NCBI GenBank assembly: GCA_000320605.2
Contig: KB445810.1
Coordinates: forward strand, 67,722 to 131,721
Direction of reading: 5' to 3'
DNA: 64,000 bases
Origin: Gelatoporia subvermispora B
Taxonomy: Eukaryota > Basidiomycota > Agaricomycetes > Polyporales > Gelatoporiaceae
Shown: one piece after another, positions 45,589-56,881 of the stretch
Numbering within the stretch: the first letter of the stretch is position 1
Layout: each line of letters opens with the position of its first letter
Notes under the pieces: generated by a model
What the model saw: only the letters and a program-made list of their open reading frames with translations
Database searches by the model: none
Told to the model about the DNA's origin: nothing
Program-made: the position numbers and the translations under genes

Positions 45589-47794
45589 GCGCGCATCTCT
45601 GCGCCGCAAAAGCTCGTCGTCGAGCAGCCTGGTCTCGTCCGCATTCCTTTGTCCCCTCACGTACAGAATGATTTTACGCCACGCACGAGTCAGCCCTGCC
45701 TGGATGCAGGTGCCTGAGCACATGGACATCCGCACATTCACGCCGTCACGCATTTTGCATTTTTATTCTCTTTATTTCTGCATTACACACCCTCCCCCAC
45801 ACACCTATCCACATCCCCGCGTTCTCCACCTACCTACATTCTGTCTGACTCACACGGACTACCCCGCCTTCCCTCACTAGCGCACTTCCTCACCTGCCCT
45901 CGTGGGCGGTGCAGTCAGGCTGGTCGTGCGTCCGCGACGCACGCCAGGCCGGCATATGTCTCGCGGCCGCGCCGCGCGGTGGTTCAGCATGCTCTGACCG
46001 CCGGAGAACCGACAGCGACATTCACACCTGTCCCACCCCCGTCCTACCCGCCCGCATACGCTCGCTGCACGAAGCTTGAGTCGCCAACGCGATTCGCTGA
46101 GAGGTACACCACTTAACTGTGAACTGTACCGCGCACGCTGCGCCGCGCTCGGACCGGACACACCGCTGTCCGCACTCCTTTGTTCTCGACTGCCGACACC
46201 ACCCTGCACCCCCGAGTTTATGATCCATGCCTCTGTCCCGCTCCCGCTCCTCTACGCGCACCCGCCCCGCCGTCTCACGCGCCCAGTGCGCACGGCGGCA
46301 TCGACCTCCGTCCTTCAAGACTCCCCTCTCCGTCGCCGCGCCCCACGCCCATGACGCCGGCCATCGGCCACCCGCAAAGCAACTCCACTTCCGCGCGCTC
46401 CGTGCTCCCCGCCGTGCGTGCCAGTCACGCCGCGGGTAGAGTGCGTCGTAGCGCTGCGTGAGTGCGAGGGTGCGCGGCCTGCATGCAGGCTGCGCGCACG
46501 CCCAGCGGGCCCGACGGTCCGGTGTCTGTGTAACTGGTGTGCGACCTCGGTCTACGAGGGGTGTGGACGTTCCCATCAAGAGAGATGATGCCGGTGGATG
46601 TCCCGCGCGAGTTCCTGACCGTACATATGCCTCCATGCCCTGTCGACGGTGGCGGCCGCGTGCGTGTACTGCTGCTGTACTATACTCTCGCATGCGCCTG
46701 CGAGCTTGGCGCGATGTAGTTGTAGTACTGATGTGACTTTGTACATTGCGTGCTGTTTGCCTTGCTATCGATGCTTTCGTTTGCTCTGGATTGACTTGGT
46801 CTGCAGTGCTGTTCGATCGACTGTTGTCAGCGATCACTTTGATGTAGCGATGACCTGTCGTGCGCAGGTCCAGTGACAGGGCCGCTTGACCGCGATTGCA
46901 GGGCAACTGACTCTCGACATGAGGGATTCGGGATCCCGCAGAGTGACGACACAGCTATTACAACTGCAGCAAATTTCAAGCTCGCCAATAAAGCTAAAGG
47001 TTGACTCATAATCCGGCATCATAGGTATAATGTAGTTGTTGTCTGTTTCGACCTGCGAGACTACTGAGGTCGCTAGCCTCTGAGGTTCCTCCGCTGAAGT
47101 ATAACGCTTCCAGGCACTCAGCTAAGCTCATTCGCCATTTGGCCCGGCTTCTTGACACGCTATTGCGAGTTTCATCAGTGAATGGCCATCGAGTCCACGA
47201 GAACCTGATACACCAGCGGCAAGCTAGACTCCAAGATTCAGAATAGCGGCGCACATTGATTACGGGGACGTGCCCACCTCCTTACATCATCTAAATTTGT
47301 CCGAAGGTCCTTGGGCGATTTCGAAAAAGGGAAATCCGACTGGACAGCACAGCCTGTAAGGGAAACTATGAGGAGAGTCAGACAGGAATTAGTAGCCGAT
47401 GATCTGCCCCATAGTTTGAGGCGTGACTTTCGTCGAGCTAATTGGTGCATGGCCTGGGCGGCAGATATTCAAGCCTAGTATCGTTGATGCGTTGTGGTGT
47501 TAATGTCAAAGACGTTGTGGCGGCCGACAGACGTCGAAAAGCATAAAGGCTAATTATCTGATTGTTTCGCAACGTAAGAACTATGCGAACCTTTTCTAGA
47601 GTTCGGTGCGCGCAGTGACGATACGCAAACAATTACAGTCAGGAATATATGCCACCAGTGTGCTGTATTATGCGCGTAGACGAGTTGCGGAGGGATACCC
47701 AGAGAATACGCACCATATATCAGGGCGAGGTCATTACTCACATTTTGTCCCACAATAGGTACTTAAACCATACAGAGCACAGGAGGAGGATTTC
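45589..47794. other. Intergenic region between bHLH B and the F-box gene
   Basis: About 2.2 kb. The first 300 bases are T/C-rich 3' flank. The rest, including a long Arg/Thr-rich frame on the minus strand (46906-46022), has no recognisable protein. Confidence 0.45.
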
Positions 47795-49586
47795 TCAGAA
47801 TGTCGCCATCCTACACGTACAATGAGATCCTTCCTGCAGGCCGTAACAGTGCCTTGTTAGTATAGGTCCATGGGCTAGCCGACACAAAACGCTCACAAAT
47901 GCAATGAGGAAGATCGCGTCTTCGGTCATCCATATGTTCCGCAATCTCTCGCTGCCGTCCAGCAACGTCCCTCCCGGGTATTGCTTTTGTATGGAATGAG
48001 GAGGTTTGGTAATGGCGTTTTTGAAAACATGCTCAAGATCCAGATCCAGATCAGGCAGAAGTTGGTATGTTTCATTTTGCTGGAGGTCGCCTCGTGATGC
48101 TCGGTACCTGATCCTACGTTGATTGACATCATAGGTCCGCAGAGCCCTCTGAGGGCCGATAGCACTGCATACGATCAATTTTGAGCCCCGAACGGAGTGA
48201 AGTATGGCATCGTTTTTCCGAAATATGAGAGTCCCAAGGCTCCAGTCGCTCCAGTCGAACACGGATACGCGACTGTTGGTTCTTTGCACGAACCCCATGA
48301 GCATCGCCAAAGGCACTAGATGGACCACTTCTCCGAGGCTATTTGGGGCATAATACCCAGCGGAAAAGTCCGACACCGACAGAGTGATGGTCAGCATGAC
48401 CTCCTCCATAGCCATGCAGAACGGGACCTGGCGCTGCGGTGCATGCGGTTCCCTGAATATGCGCCAGACAGCCGCATTGACCAATCTTCTACGCGTACGT
48501 TGTCCGCCAATCCTGGATATTGAAATCGGCATACAGGAGCTACAAAATACCAGTCTGTTTGTTCTCCTGCGCTGTTGAGAAAGTCGAAAACATCAAGAAT
48601 AGGCGACGGAGCGGGCCACTCGCGACCCGAGTCGTCGTCCGCATGAAGCACGAGAATATGGCGGTTCGAGAGAAATATGCAGGCTACGTCATGATGTATT
48701 GTACAGAGCCACTGCGAAAGGAGTTAATGACAACTCGACGGCGCACAGTGGGTGCATTGCATACGAGTTTGACTTCACCAGTGGTCCAATTGTAGACAAT
48801 CAAGTCAATGTCGTTAACTTCATCGGGCGGAGCATGTGTGGCCGATATTGCCACGAATTCATTGTGAGCTGCAATGATTACAGGTTCGATCATGCACCCA
48901 AGAAGTCTTTCGTGAGGACTGAAAGGCCCTAGTGCCATTGGATGACGCGCGCCAGTGCTGAGCGACAAGAAGTCAATACACCCATACTGCGACCTGGCCC
49001 TGGTACACATTGAACGATGAGATCGACGCTTGAAAATAGCCCACGTACCTATCACTCGGTTGTACGTTGATAACAAGTAGATCTTGTGCTATGTCCAGGT
49101 TGTATGTGATCTCAATGCCGGGAGTTTTATACGACCACGCTCGTATGAATGCTGGAATGCCGCGGATTGCTGACGGAATCTGATGAAGCTCGAGCGCGCG
49201 TCCGTTCCTTGTATGAACCCAGATTCCGGTCTCGCCGGGTGGCAACAAGGGAGTGCTGTCCAAATTAAGGTATGAGGTGACCGAGGTTGCTCGGAAGTCG
49301 CTCCAAGCGGCTTCATGTATCCTCAAAGATTCAAGGCGTTGAGACGTGTTCAGTCCACCCTTTGCTCCATCTTCTTTCCCCGCTATTGCGAGTTCAAGGC
49401 GGTATTGTATCGCCATGGATTCGTCGAGGACCTGGTGGCACCATCGACAGATCTACTGACACGTTTCGGCATCGTCTCGTGCGTGAGTAATGCGGCCGTG
49501 CTCACCGCTTTACATCGCAAAACAGTTCGGAGGTCCAGAAGTGCAGCAATCTTGAGAGAAATCTCAGGAGCAAGTCTATCAAGCAT
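47795..49586 (-). CDS. F-box protein of a basidiomycete-expanded family
   Basis: ATG at 49586 starts MLDRLAPEISLKIAALLDLR followed by TVLRCKA and, across an intron (donor at 49505), ICRWCHQVLDESMAIQYRLE, an F-box and its usual continuation (ELAIAGKEDGA...ERL-type SLRIHEAAWSDF). Several exons follow: a block ending near 48973, one ending near 48684 and one from 48540 down. The last intron, with branch site TACTAAC, precedes EGSHCTCRMATF and the stop at 47795. The C-terminal half resembles the beta-propeller-like repeats seen in these proteins but is not clearly assignable. F-box proteins recruit substrates to SCF ubiquitin ligases; the target is unknown. Exon joins in the middle are approximate. 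Confidence 0.75.
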
Positions 49587-50353
49587 GGCTTCGCAGTCTT
49601 GATGTACAACCGTGGAGAGAGACAGGGGGTATTCTTGGGCAGTGTTAAGTGCTTGAAGCTTGATCACTTGTATCGTTCCCAGCGTTGGCTGTGTTCGTCC
49701 TGTGAAGAAGAATGATACAGCCGTTGTGTTCTCGGCGGTGCTAGATGATCATGTCTTATTGTCTTTGCGCACGATGTCGAAAGGTCGGTGACACATGAGC
49801 ACAGAAGATAGCCGACAGGTCTCTTCTATTGTTGTCTGTAGCCAGAGCGCAGTCGATTGTCGTCGGTTACTGCGTTGTGCATGGCACCCCTCGAGGAAGC
49901 TCATGACACCCGATCAACAGACGCCAGTATATCCAGTCAAGGAGGACTCATTCGGTAATATAAGCCAACAAACGGTGCACAGATCACCGAGGTAGGGCGC
50001 GTTATGTACATTCTGTCTGTCTGCACATGTACGGAAAGGTACCCTTGACAGGACAGACTTCTACGAAACGCACTATTTCCACAAATACGCGAGATAGCAC
50101 ACCATTGTGACCTGCGCATGTTTCCCTGAGCATCAGGAAGTAATGGTTCGTGCAGCCCGTAGCGCCAAGGCTCTGAGAGGAGCTGTGCGGTTTCGACTCC
50201 TTGAATGCACCATCGCGTGCAAGGGCATGTCGATACGGCCGTCGCGAGCAGTTCAGAACAGCAGCCGTGAAGACACCTTGATACTTCAAAGTGAAGATCA
50301 GGGGCGGAGAGATGTAAATCGGGTGTAGGGAGACGCACGACATATCGCATGGA
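49587..50353. other. Intergenic region
   Basis: About 770 bases between the F-box gene and the NR2C2AP homologue. No gene or repeat recognised; it should hold the promoter of the former and the 3' end of the latter. Confidence 0.45.
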
Positions 50354-50919
50354 TTACACCGCTTGTCCCTCGACTTGCAGATCGTATACGGTGATCCGTC
50401 CGAAGAAGTCCGAGCTCTCCTCAAAGACGATCCTGATGTCTGCGATCCCGGCTTCCATTGTGACCGTTTCCTCGGGAGGAATATCAAAGGTCTGTTTGCG
50501 GTTCACATCTTCTGGATAAATGTGAGTGATAGTGCGCCACTCCGCTTTCCCCTTGGCAGCATCAGGAGACGACGCTTGAATAGAACATCTTGTGCCAACG
50601 AAGCCTCCCTGAAATGTGAGAATGATACGTCTTGGGATGACCGGGGCCGGGAACGTCAGCTGCACAAATTGCGGAGTACCCTGGAAGACTATTGTTGGCC
50701 GAATGCACATGCAAGGTTATGCGCGTGGTCTGCACCTGCTGTGACGTCCAGCACGTTGCAGGGTCGCCGTCTACGAGGTTCTTCTTGCCAACCGACTTGT
50801 CCAGCGTTGAGCTAACTCTGCGAGACAAAGTTAGCACGCCGGAGCCGAGGCAGATCTATGCGAGCTGCGCACTTGATCTTTGTCTCCGAATTGATAAGAG
50901 GCTGTTGACCAGCGGCCAT
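50354..50919 (-). CDS. NR2C2AP (TRA16) homologue, discoidin-like fold
   Basis: Three exons by my reading: ATG 50919 MAAGQQPLINSETKIK, a second exon VSSTLDKSVGKKNLVDGDPA with TCWTSQQ, and a third GTPQFVQLTFPAPVIPRRII down to the stop at 50354. The pattern VSSTLxK...GKKxLVDG...TCWxSxQG, ILTFQGGFVG, YPEDVNRKQTF and FEESSDFFGRITVYDLQV matches human NR2C2-associated protein along its length (about 140 residues). The fold is a galactose-binding/F5-8C-like beta sandwich. In animals it binds a nuclear receptor; fungi lack that receptor, so the ancestral role must differ and is unknown. It is divergent from TBCA. Confidence 0.88.
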
Positions 50920-51240
50920 CGTGATTCGTCCCGGGCTCTAGGAACACAAAGAAAAGAGCAGGTAAGGATGGGGCAACACGGAAAGCAGTTCCGCCGCTGG
51001 CGGGCACTGTCGCGGGGACGACGGTCGCGGTGACCACGACGGCGTGTTATCGATTGGGGCTTTTTTGCGGATGTCCGAACTCGGACTTGCACAGCAATCT
51101 TCTTATTCTTAGACTGGAGCAGGTGGCGCGTCATTTCGTACTTAAACTCTTTGCTTTGTTCTGTATCCAAGTTAAATCGTCTGGAAAGACGCATACCCGG
51201 CCTCGATACAACGACTAGAACTACAGAACACGTCCAGACA
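50920..51240. promoter_or_regulatory. Divergent promoter region of NR2C2AP homologue and TBCA
   Basis: 321 bases between divergent starts. No TATA box is evident. Confidence 0.4.
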
Positions 51241-51837
51241 ATGAGCAACGACCAGACCGCGGCCCTCCGTCGGCAACTCAAGATCAAGACCGGCTCCGCG
51301 AAACGGTGCACGCCCACTCTCGCCCGTTCCTTATGTCCATCTGACGGTTGAGCTGCTCGCGCGATGTATGTGCGATAGACTTGCGAAAGAGCACAGATCC
51401 TACCAGACAGAGGAGGAAGACCTCAGACGTGCGCTGGACAAATTCCTTGCGGATGGCGCAGAGGAGTGGGACATAAAGAATGCCGTATGTGCCCCGCCTC
51501 GCGTCGATTGAACCCGTGCCTGATCTCAGAGCACCCTCTGGTCCTTGCAATCGCGCCCTGCACGCGTCCCGCCCGTCAAGCGCCGCATGCTGGAGGAGAC
51601 GCAGAAGATGATCTCGGACAGTGTGAGTCGCCTAGGCACTACCGTGCAGGAGCTCCGCGAAATCATGGTGCGCCCTGTTGTTCAACCCTCTAACCGCTTT
51701 TCTGACGCCAACCCTTCCTCTCCGTCGATGGCGTGCATACGCGGCGCGTGCAGGTTGCTGCAGAGAAGGATCCCGTTCTCAAGAGCGACCCCGAGCTGGT
51801 GGCTGCGCAGGAGACCTTCGAAGAGGTCAGTGTCTAG
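51241..51837 (+). CDS. TBCA: Tubulin-specific chaperone A (tubulin cofactor A)
   Basis: ATG 51241 gives MSNDQTAALRRQLKIKTGSA, then LAKEHRSYQTEEEDLRRALD and KFLADGAEEWDIKNA, then RRMLEETQKMISDSVSRLG and VAAEKDPVLKSDPELVAAQE before the stop at 51837. This is the three-helix cofactor A pattern over its usual length of about 110-120 residues. It binds beta-tubulin after release from the CCT chaperonin, in the cytoplasm. Between IKNA and RRMLEE I take one intron from 51484 to the AG before CGCCGCATG (about 51583); a shorter intron ending at 51529 would insert about 18 residues and fits the family less well. The final intron ends GCGTGCAG just before GTTGCTGCAG. Confidence 0.87.
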
Positions 51838-51942
51838 TAATAGTAGCGTGCACATGTGGGAAGAAAGAGATAACACATACTGTAACTATACATGTTCGCT
51901 GGCATCGCCTGCCAGGCTATGATCATTCGGTCGCACCGGCCT

Positions 51943-52662
51943 TCATATTTGCATAGGAGATTGAACGACTTGAGACCCGGTGCCTTGTGCATGTTGCTCG
52001 TTGGCCCTCTCTTGCTCGCGGACTGCCTTGAGTTGCTGCAACGACGCGTGAATTTCACGCCATGACTGTAGCTCGATCCGTGCTTCTTGCAGCCCGCGGC
52101 CACCTGTGGCAGGGTCACCGTCTGCGGTTGGGGTACCCACGCCGAGAGAGGGGGGAACAACACCAGCGGGTGGGGCGTTGATAGCTGTGGGCGCGATGCG
52201 TGACTGGCGAATGTGTGCGAGAGAAGAGCGCATGGCGATATGGATGTCCTGCAAGCAGCCCCTGTCAATCTTCAGAAAACACAGCAGATAACTCGAGGCT
52301 GGTCTGCAGTGGGGCTAGACGCACATCGAGTGTTTGGAAGTACTCATTTGCTTTCTCTACGAATTGTTCAGACCGTTCGCCACCCTCCGGGAGGTCATCG
52401 TCAGGTCCGTCTGTCTGTGGCAGAGTTAGCAGCGACATTGATGTTGCTGCCACCGACAAGAGACGGCTAATATCCTGCCCACATGTCCATAAGTTTGCCC
52501 AGTCTGACCATGGAGTATGTTCAGCCATACCTTCTCGACCTCGCCGAGCGCATATATCTGCCGCGCTGTGCGGCTAGACGTCCAGATGGGGTCAACCTCC
52601 GTATGGTGCACACCGTTCGTCTGCTGCGCATTCACGTCTCCTGATCCGTTCGTTGCCATCAT
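51943..52662 (-). CDS. MED11: Mediator complex subunit 11
   Basis: ATG 52662 gives MMATNGSGDVNAQQTNG..., then the helical segment WTSSRTARQIYALGEVEK joined across an intron to DISRLLSVAATSMSLLTLP. An acidic linker, SEQFVEKANEYFQTLDVRLA and PLQTSLELSAVF follow, then IHIAMRSSLAHIRQSRIAP and a Gln-rich tail. The 'hxxLxEVEKDIxxLLxxA' start and the paired helices fit Med11, which forms a four-helix bundle with Med22 in the Mediator head. The splice near 52260 is unclear: only a 34-nt GT...AG gap is visible. The gene converges with TBCA, 105 bases away. Assignment rests on the short helix motif and layout. Confidence 0.68.
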
Positions 52663-53064
52663 CGACAAGTGGTTGAACGACACGAAGGTTGAAGATTGAG
52701 TGAATTTTTCGTTCGAGGTGGGCAGGAACGACCACGACGGTGGCACGGTTCGACTGGCGGCCCAAGCGACCAGAGCCACCGCTTTCCTCTTCGGCATTAG
52801 TCGCAAACTCTCTCTCCGCACACCATCAACGACGCTTGAAGCCTTGTTATCACTTATCATGCCCAACATAGAGCAAAGCCGGCAGCATAATCGGTCCATT
52901 TTTTATTTTCCAGTAGCTAGCAGAAGGTCGACACAGTGCACAAGGCCTGAAGTCCATATCACGAAGCCATCACTGGACACGGAAACAAACGGGGTAATCT
53001 AAGGGTAAGAGTCTATGGGCATGTCCGATACAACCAACGAGAACGCTTAAGTTAATACTAAAAC
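52663..53064. other. Intergenic region
   Basis: About 400 bases between MED11 and the CPL1-like gene. No features beyond likely promoter and 3' end sequence. Confidence 0.45.
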
Positions 53065-54172
53065 TCAGACCTTCAGCGGGACGTGCTCCAAACCGTACGC
53101 CGCAGCGTCCTCCTCAACATTGACCTGAGTGACATGGCGAGTACGGAGGCAGAAAGTGCCGTCCAAGGATACCTGGTACCCGGGCAAGCAGCGGTGGACC
53201 ATGCAGGAGCCGAAGTTGCAGGAGACATCCGCAACACCGGGCAGAGCCGTGCAATCAATGCCATGAGGAGAGGCGTAATGCAGCGGAATGGCGCAACCAC
53301 CGCCTGCGAGATGTACATGCATCAGCTATGTTTCATTCAGATATGTAAGAGCAGAACGTACAACTCTCCAGGTCGGACGTGGTGTCGACGCACTCCCAAG
53401 CCTGGGAGGAGCGTTGGCCTTGCCAGCCGAACACACCACAGGGGGTCAGCCCATCCTCGCAGACGGCGCGCTTGCGGATCTGCGTGTCTCGCTTCTTGGG
53501 GCCCGAGCTCGCACAGCCTTTGAAGTCGCCGCAGACGCCGTTGCAGACGGTCTGAGGCGACTCACAGACGCAGCTCGTAGGGTTCTTCGCCGGGAACGGT
53601 GTGAAGCCGTCCGAGCAAGTGAAGCCACAAGGATTGCCTGCCTCGCAGAAGGGGCTGGAGTGGTCAGGGTACGAGCACGATTTGTGGTCCGCTGCATCAT
53701 TGACCTGCAATGTTACAGAGCGACGCTCAGACATTACTGGCTCATGTAAGGTATGACAACGAAGAGACGTACCATGCCAGTGAGCGCAGACAGAACAGAC
53801 GCCTGGCCGACGAGGTCCACAGCCTGTTGTTGTTCGTATTGTCAGCATCAACTATCAAGGTATAAGATAGCTAAATTACCGCTATGGCGATCAAGTTCGT
53901 CTCGATGAAAGTAGGGAGCACCGACAGACAAAGGCATACCTCTTCACGCGGCAATGACATACATCAGCTACTAGGAAAGTATGGACGTCGTCGAGATACC
54001 TACGGATAAGACCAATGTCAACCTTGATGCCCAAGACGTCGACCTGCAGCTCCGCATCGACGTTGGCACAAACATCAACGAGATCACGTTGGGTAAGGCT
54101 ACTGGATGCCACCTGGCTCACGAGCGGGAGCAGGAGCGCTAGAGCTGCAGCCGGATACTTGGCAAAGCGCAT
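53065..54172 (-). CDS. Secreted cysteine-rich protein with CPL1-like domain
   Basis: Start at ATG 54172 (MRFAKYPAAALALLLPLVSQ), a clear signal peptide; the ATG 39 bases upstream is less likely because it would bury the signal. Several exons follow. The mature part begins SSLTQRDLVDVCANVDAELQ. The C-terminal two thirds contain many Cys in the CPL1-like pattern: SFCEAG-type SSPFCEAGNPCGFTCSDGF, PTSCVCESPQTVCNGVCGDF, a dibasic KKRDTQIRKR, WECVDTTSDLESC, then GGCAIPL...GIDCTALPGV and GYQVSLDGTFC. The KKR and RKR sites could be cut by a Kex2-type protease. CPL1-like proteins are widespread in basidiomycetes; the Cryptococcus member is a secreted immune-active protein, but this gene's role here is unknown. 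Confidence 0.82.
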
Positions 54173-56881
54173 GTTCGCTGGGTGACGGTCGCAAAGAGGT
54201 GGGCTGGGCAAGCACCCTCCGACTTACGCGCGGCTGGCCTTTTTATTCTGATGCTCAATATCTACATCTCGTAGGTCTCGGCGGGGCGCCCGGGGATAAT
54301 GCGCGAAGCATCGCTTCAAATCGACCCGGCCGAGCTCACTGTGCCTAGCCGCAGACTCAATCTAGCCATTCACCTTGGAGCGCATGAGAAATCGATCTCT
54401 ATTTCAGCGCGACAGCGCAGACAGACGCACATTGTGCGCATTTATTGGCGGATACGCATAGGCGGGATGTCATTATCGACAGGTCTCGCTGTGCTTCAGA
54501 CGCCGCGTTGATGGTTGACTGATATCCCAGACGTTTTACAGACGATGCGGTCCAAACCTCTGCACGCTAGCTCACATAGAAGCGGAATTGTTCGGAGACC
54601 AGGCGTTGTACATGCCCTATGACATACTTTCCAGGAGGCTCGCACGCCTGCATGGTGCAACGAGGCAAAGAACAATCTCGGCGTTGCGCGGCCGGGTGGG
54701 GATGCAGTGGACGAAAGCCCTTTTAGCGCTGATGAAAAAATTATCAATAATCTCTTCACCTGCCGAGGTCGCGCTTCTGCCGACAACAAGCCGTCTGCAT
54801 CATCCAGGGCGAGCTAGCCGTCTACCGCCCAGCTGGTAGGAGAAGACCTAGTGAAGGCGAGATGAACACTTTATATCACCGTCACCGTCAACAAAGTCTC
54901 CATAGGTGAGCATCGAACGACTTTGATGGTTGTCCTCCTGTCGCAAGAGCTACATCGCAGGCCCGCTCACAAAGGCACCGTCTTCAGAGCTTCAGAGGTC
55001 AGTGCACTTGTCCTAGTTCGACCCTGCCGGAATGGGCGGCTTGTCTCTCAGATCATCCCCGCGATCTCGATGCCGGATTCGGCCACGTATAGCTAATGAC
55101 ACACTGTCCGTCAATCAACCTCTATGGCCGCCCGATACCGAGATTATATACAGGTGCGCGTTATTACCATGCCCGTTCACAAGCTAGTATACGGTCGCTC
55201 GTAAGTCTGTTCAGTATCCGGCAGGTACCAATGCAATAGTCTACGATAAATTCAGCACTACAATCATTGCGCTAGTTCACGGTGTCGTCATCTGGAGCAA
55301 CGGCGTAAATGAGCGAATGGCTCGATGCTCGGTGTCGTCATCTATATATATACGGAAGTGCTAAGATTCCTGATTTCGGGAAATCTGTCTTAAAATGTGT
55401 GGCATGTGCACGCGCCAGTAAAACGATGCTTGTAGTCTCAACCGGGAAGCTGCGTCAATTCTATCATTCGAGTACGATGATTTCCTTCGCGCTGCTTGAG
55501 ATGGCTTCTAAGGAGCATCTAGTTAATCTGACATTATTTTCAGTCCCAAAGGCACCTGTTCAGGGCAAGAGCTACTCGCGCGCGATGTAAGTCCGCTTGC
55601 GCATACATAGTTAGCATTTGGAATGGCGGTGGCCGTACCTTCTTGGCTAGTTTGCAACCTTGAGGTCCCTAGGGCATGTGCCGCAGCTTACGCCAAGGCT
55701 GTCCAGATGTTATGACAATCCGCAATGGAAGCACGCTTGCAGTGCCTGTCTGTCGTTCAATATCGCTGTATATCGCAATGTGACCACCGTGAGGACCCGA
55801 CCAGCCTCGCTGGTAGGCCAAAAATTTGAACAACACTGCTGGACAAGTACCGAAGATCATGCAAGTGCCCAGAGGGCAGCACTGCCGGTCGATCGGATAC
55901 AATTGCCACATGATGTGACACGGGTCCGTTGGTGTGGCGCAAACTGCTCCAAGTCATTGGTATGCGATCTGTCCCCACTGTCTTTGTTGCCCCGGGTCAT
56001 GTTATTGTCATCGAGGCACATTTCTCTGCGAAATCCACCGAGCAGGCAACATAAAACAGCCAAAAGACCCAAAGACGCGAGGCGTAGCTGGTGAGCTTCA
56101 ACCTCCAGACCGAGCTTTGTAAGTGCCTGCTGCCCATTTCAGCAGCAACCCGAATTCATCGCTCCGTCAGTGCGGCAGTACATACTCTTGTAAGCTCCAA
56201 ACGCCGCAACAGATGACTTGACCATACTTGAAATCGTCCCAGTCCATGAATAGTCGTAGTATGTCTACGCATTGACCGTAATTAAAGCCCAGTGTCGTCC
56301 GGTCCTGTACTACTTTTTGTCTTCCCGTCAGCTGACGGAGTAGGAGAAGCAGGCGTATTTCGAAATGGCAGGCCAAGCATGTTGAGGAAGTCGTTTGGTG
56401 AGTACAGCTAGGTTCTGGACAAGTCATAGCCTTAGAAATTGATATGGGCCGACGGGACCACTTGATCAGGCACCGATTCATTGAGTCTACCGTGGAGATC
56501 AGCATCTGTAGCATAGAACATGTAGAAGAAGCGGAATATCGGGTCATGCTACGCCGAGGACTGAGAATGAGACGGTCTAAAGACGGAGATAACTACGGCT
56601 TGCCCACAGTACGTCACGCGCACTTATATTATCCGACGCTAGTCTCATTTTGTACGGGGGTCAATTATAGAGGGGTGCAATCTGCGATTTTGATCGTTGT
56701 AGCGAGGCTCGTGTAAGCTGTGGCATCCACGTGGTCGACATCGACAAATACCGAGATGGATATGACCGTCAAATGATAATACAAACGGAAAACATTGTAA
56801 AGAAACAAAGATATGCAAAGACAGTACATGACAGCAAGTGCAATACAAGACTACAATCCGAGAACAGTGTAGGAGACGAGA
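54173..56881. other. Intergenic region of about 2.7 kb without clear genes
   Basis: Short frames on both strands, none recognised. The word CGGTGTCGTCATCT occurs twice within 60 bases (about 55280 and 55330). The right end holds the 3' flank of TAF2. Confidence 0.45.

Noticed and set aside
46022..46906. 294-codon minus-strand frame between bHLH B and the F-box gene
   Set aside because: Arg/Thr-rich, low similarity to any protein style, no splice or promoter context; typical chance frame in GC-rich DNA.
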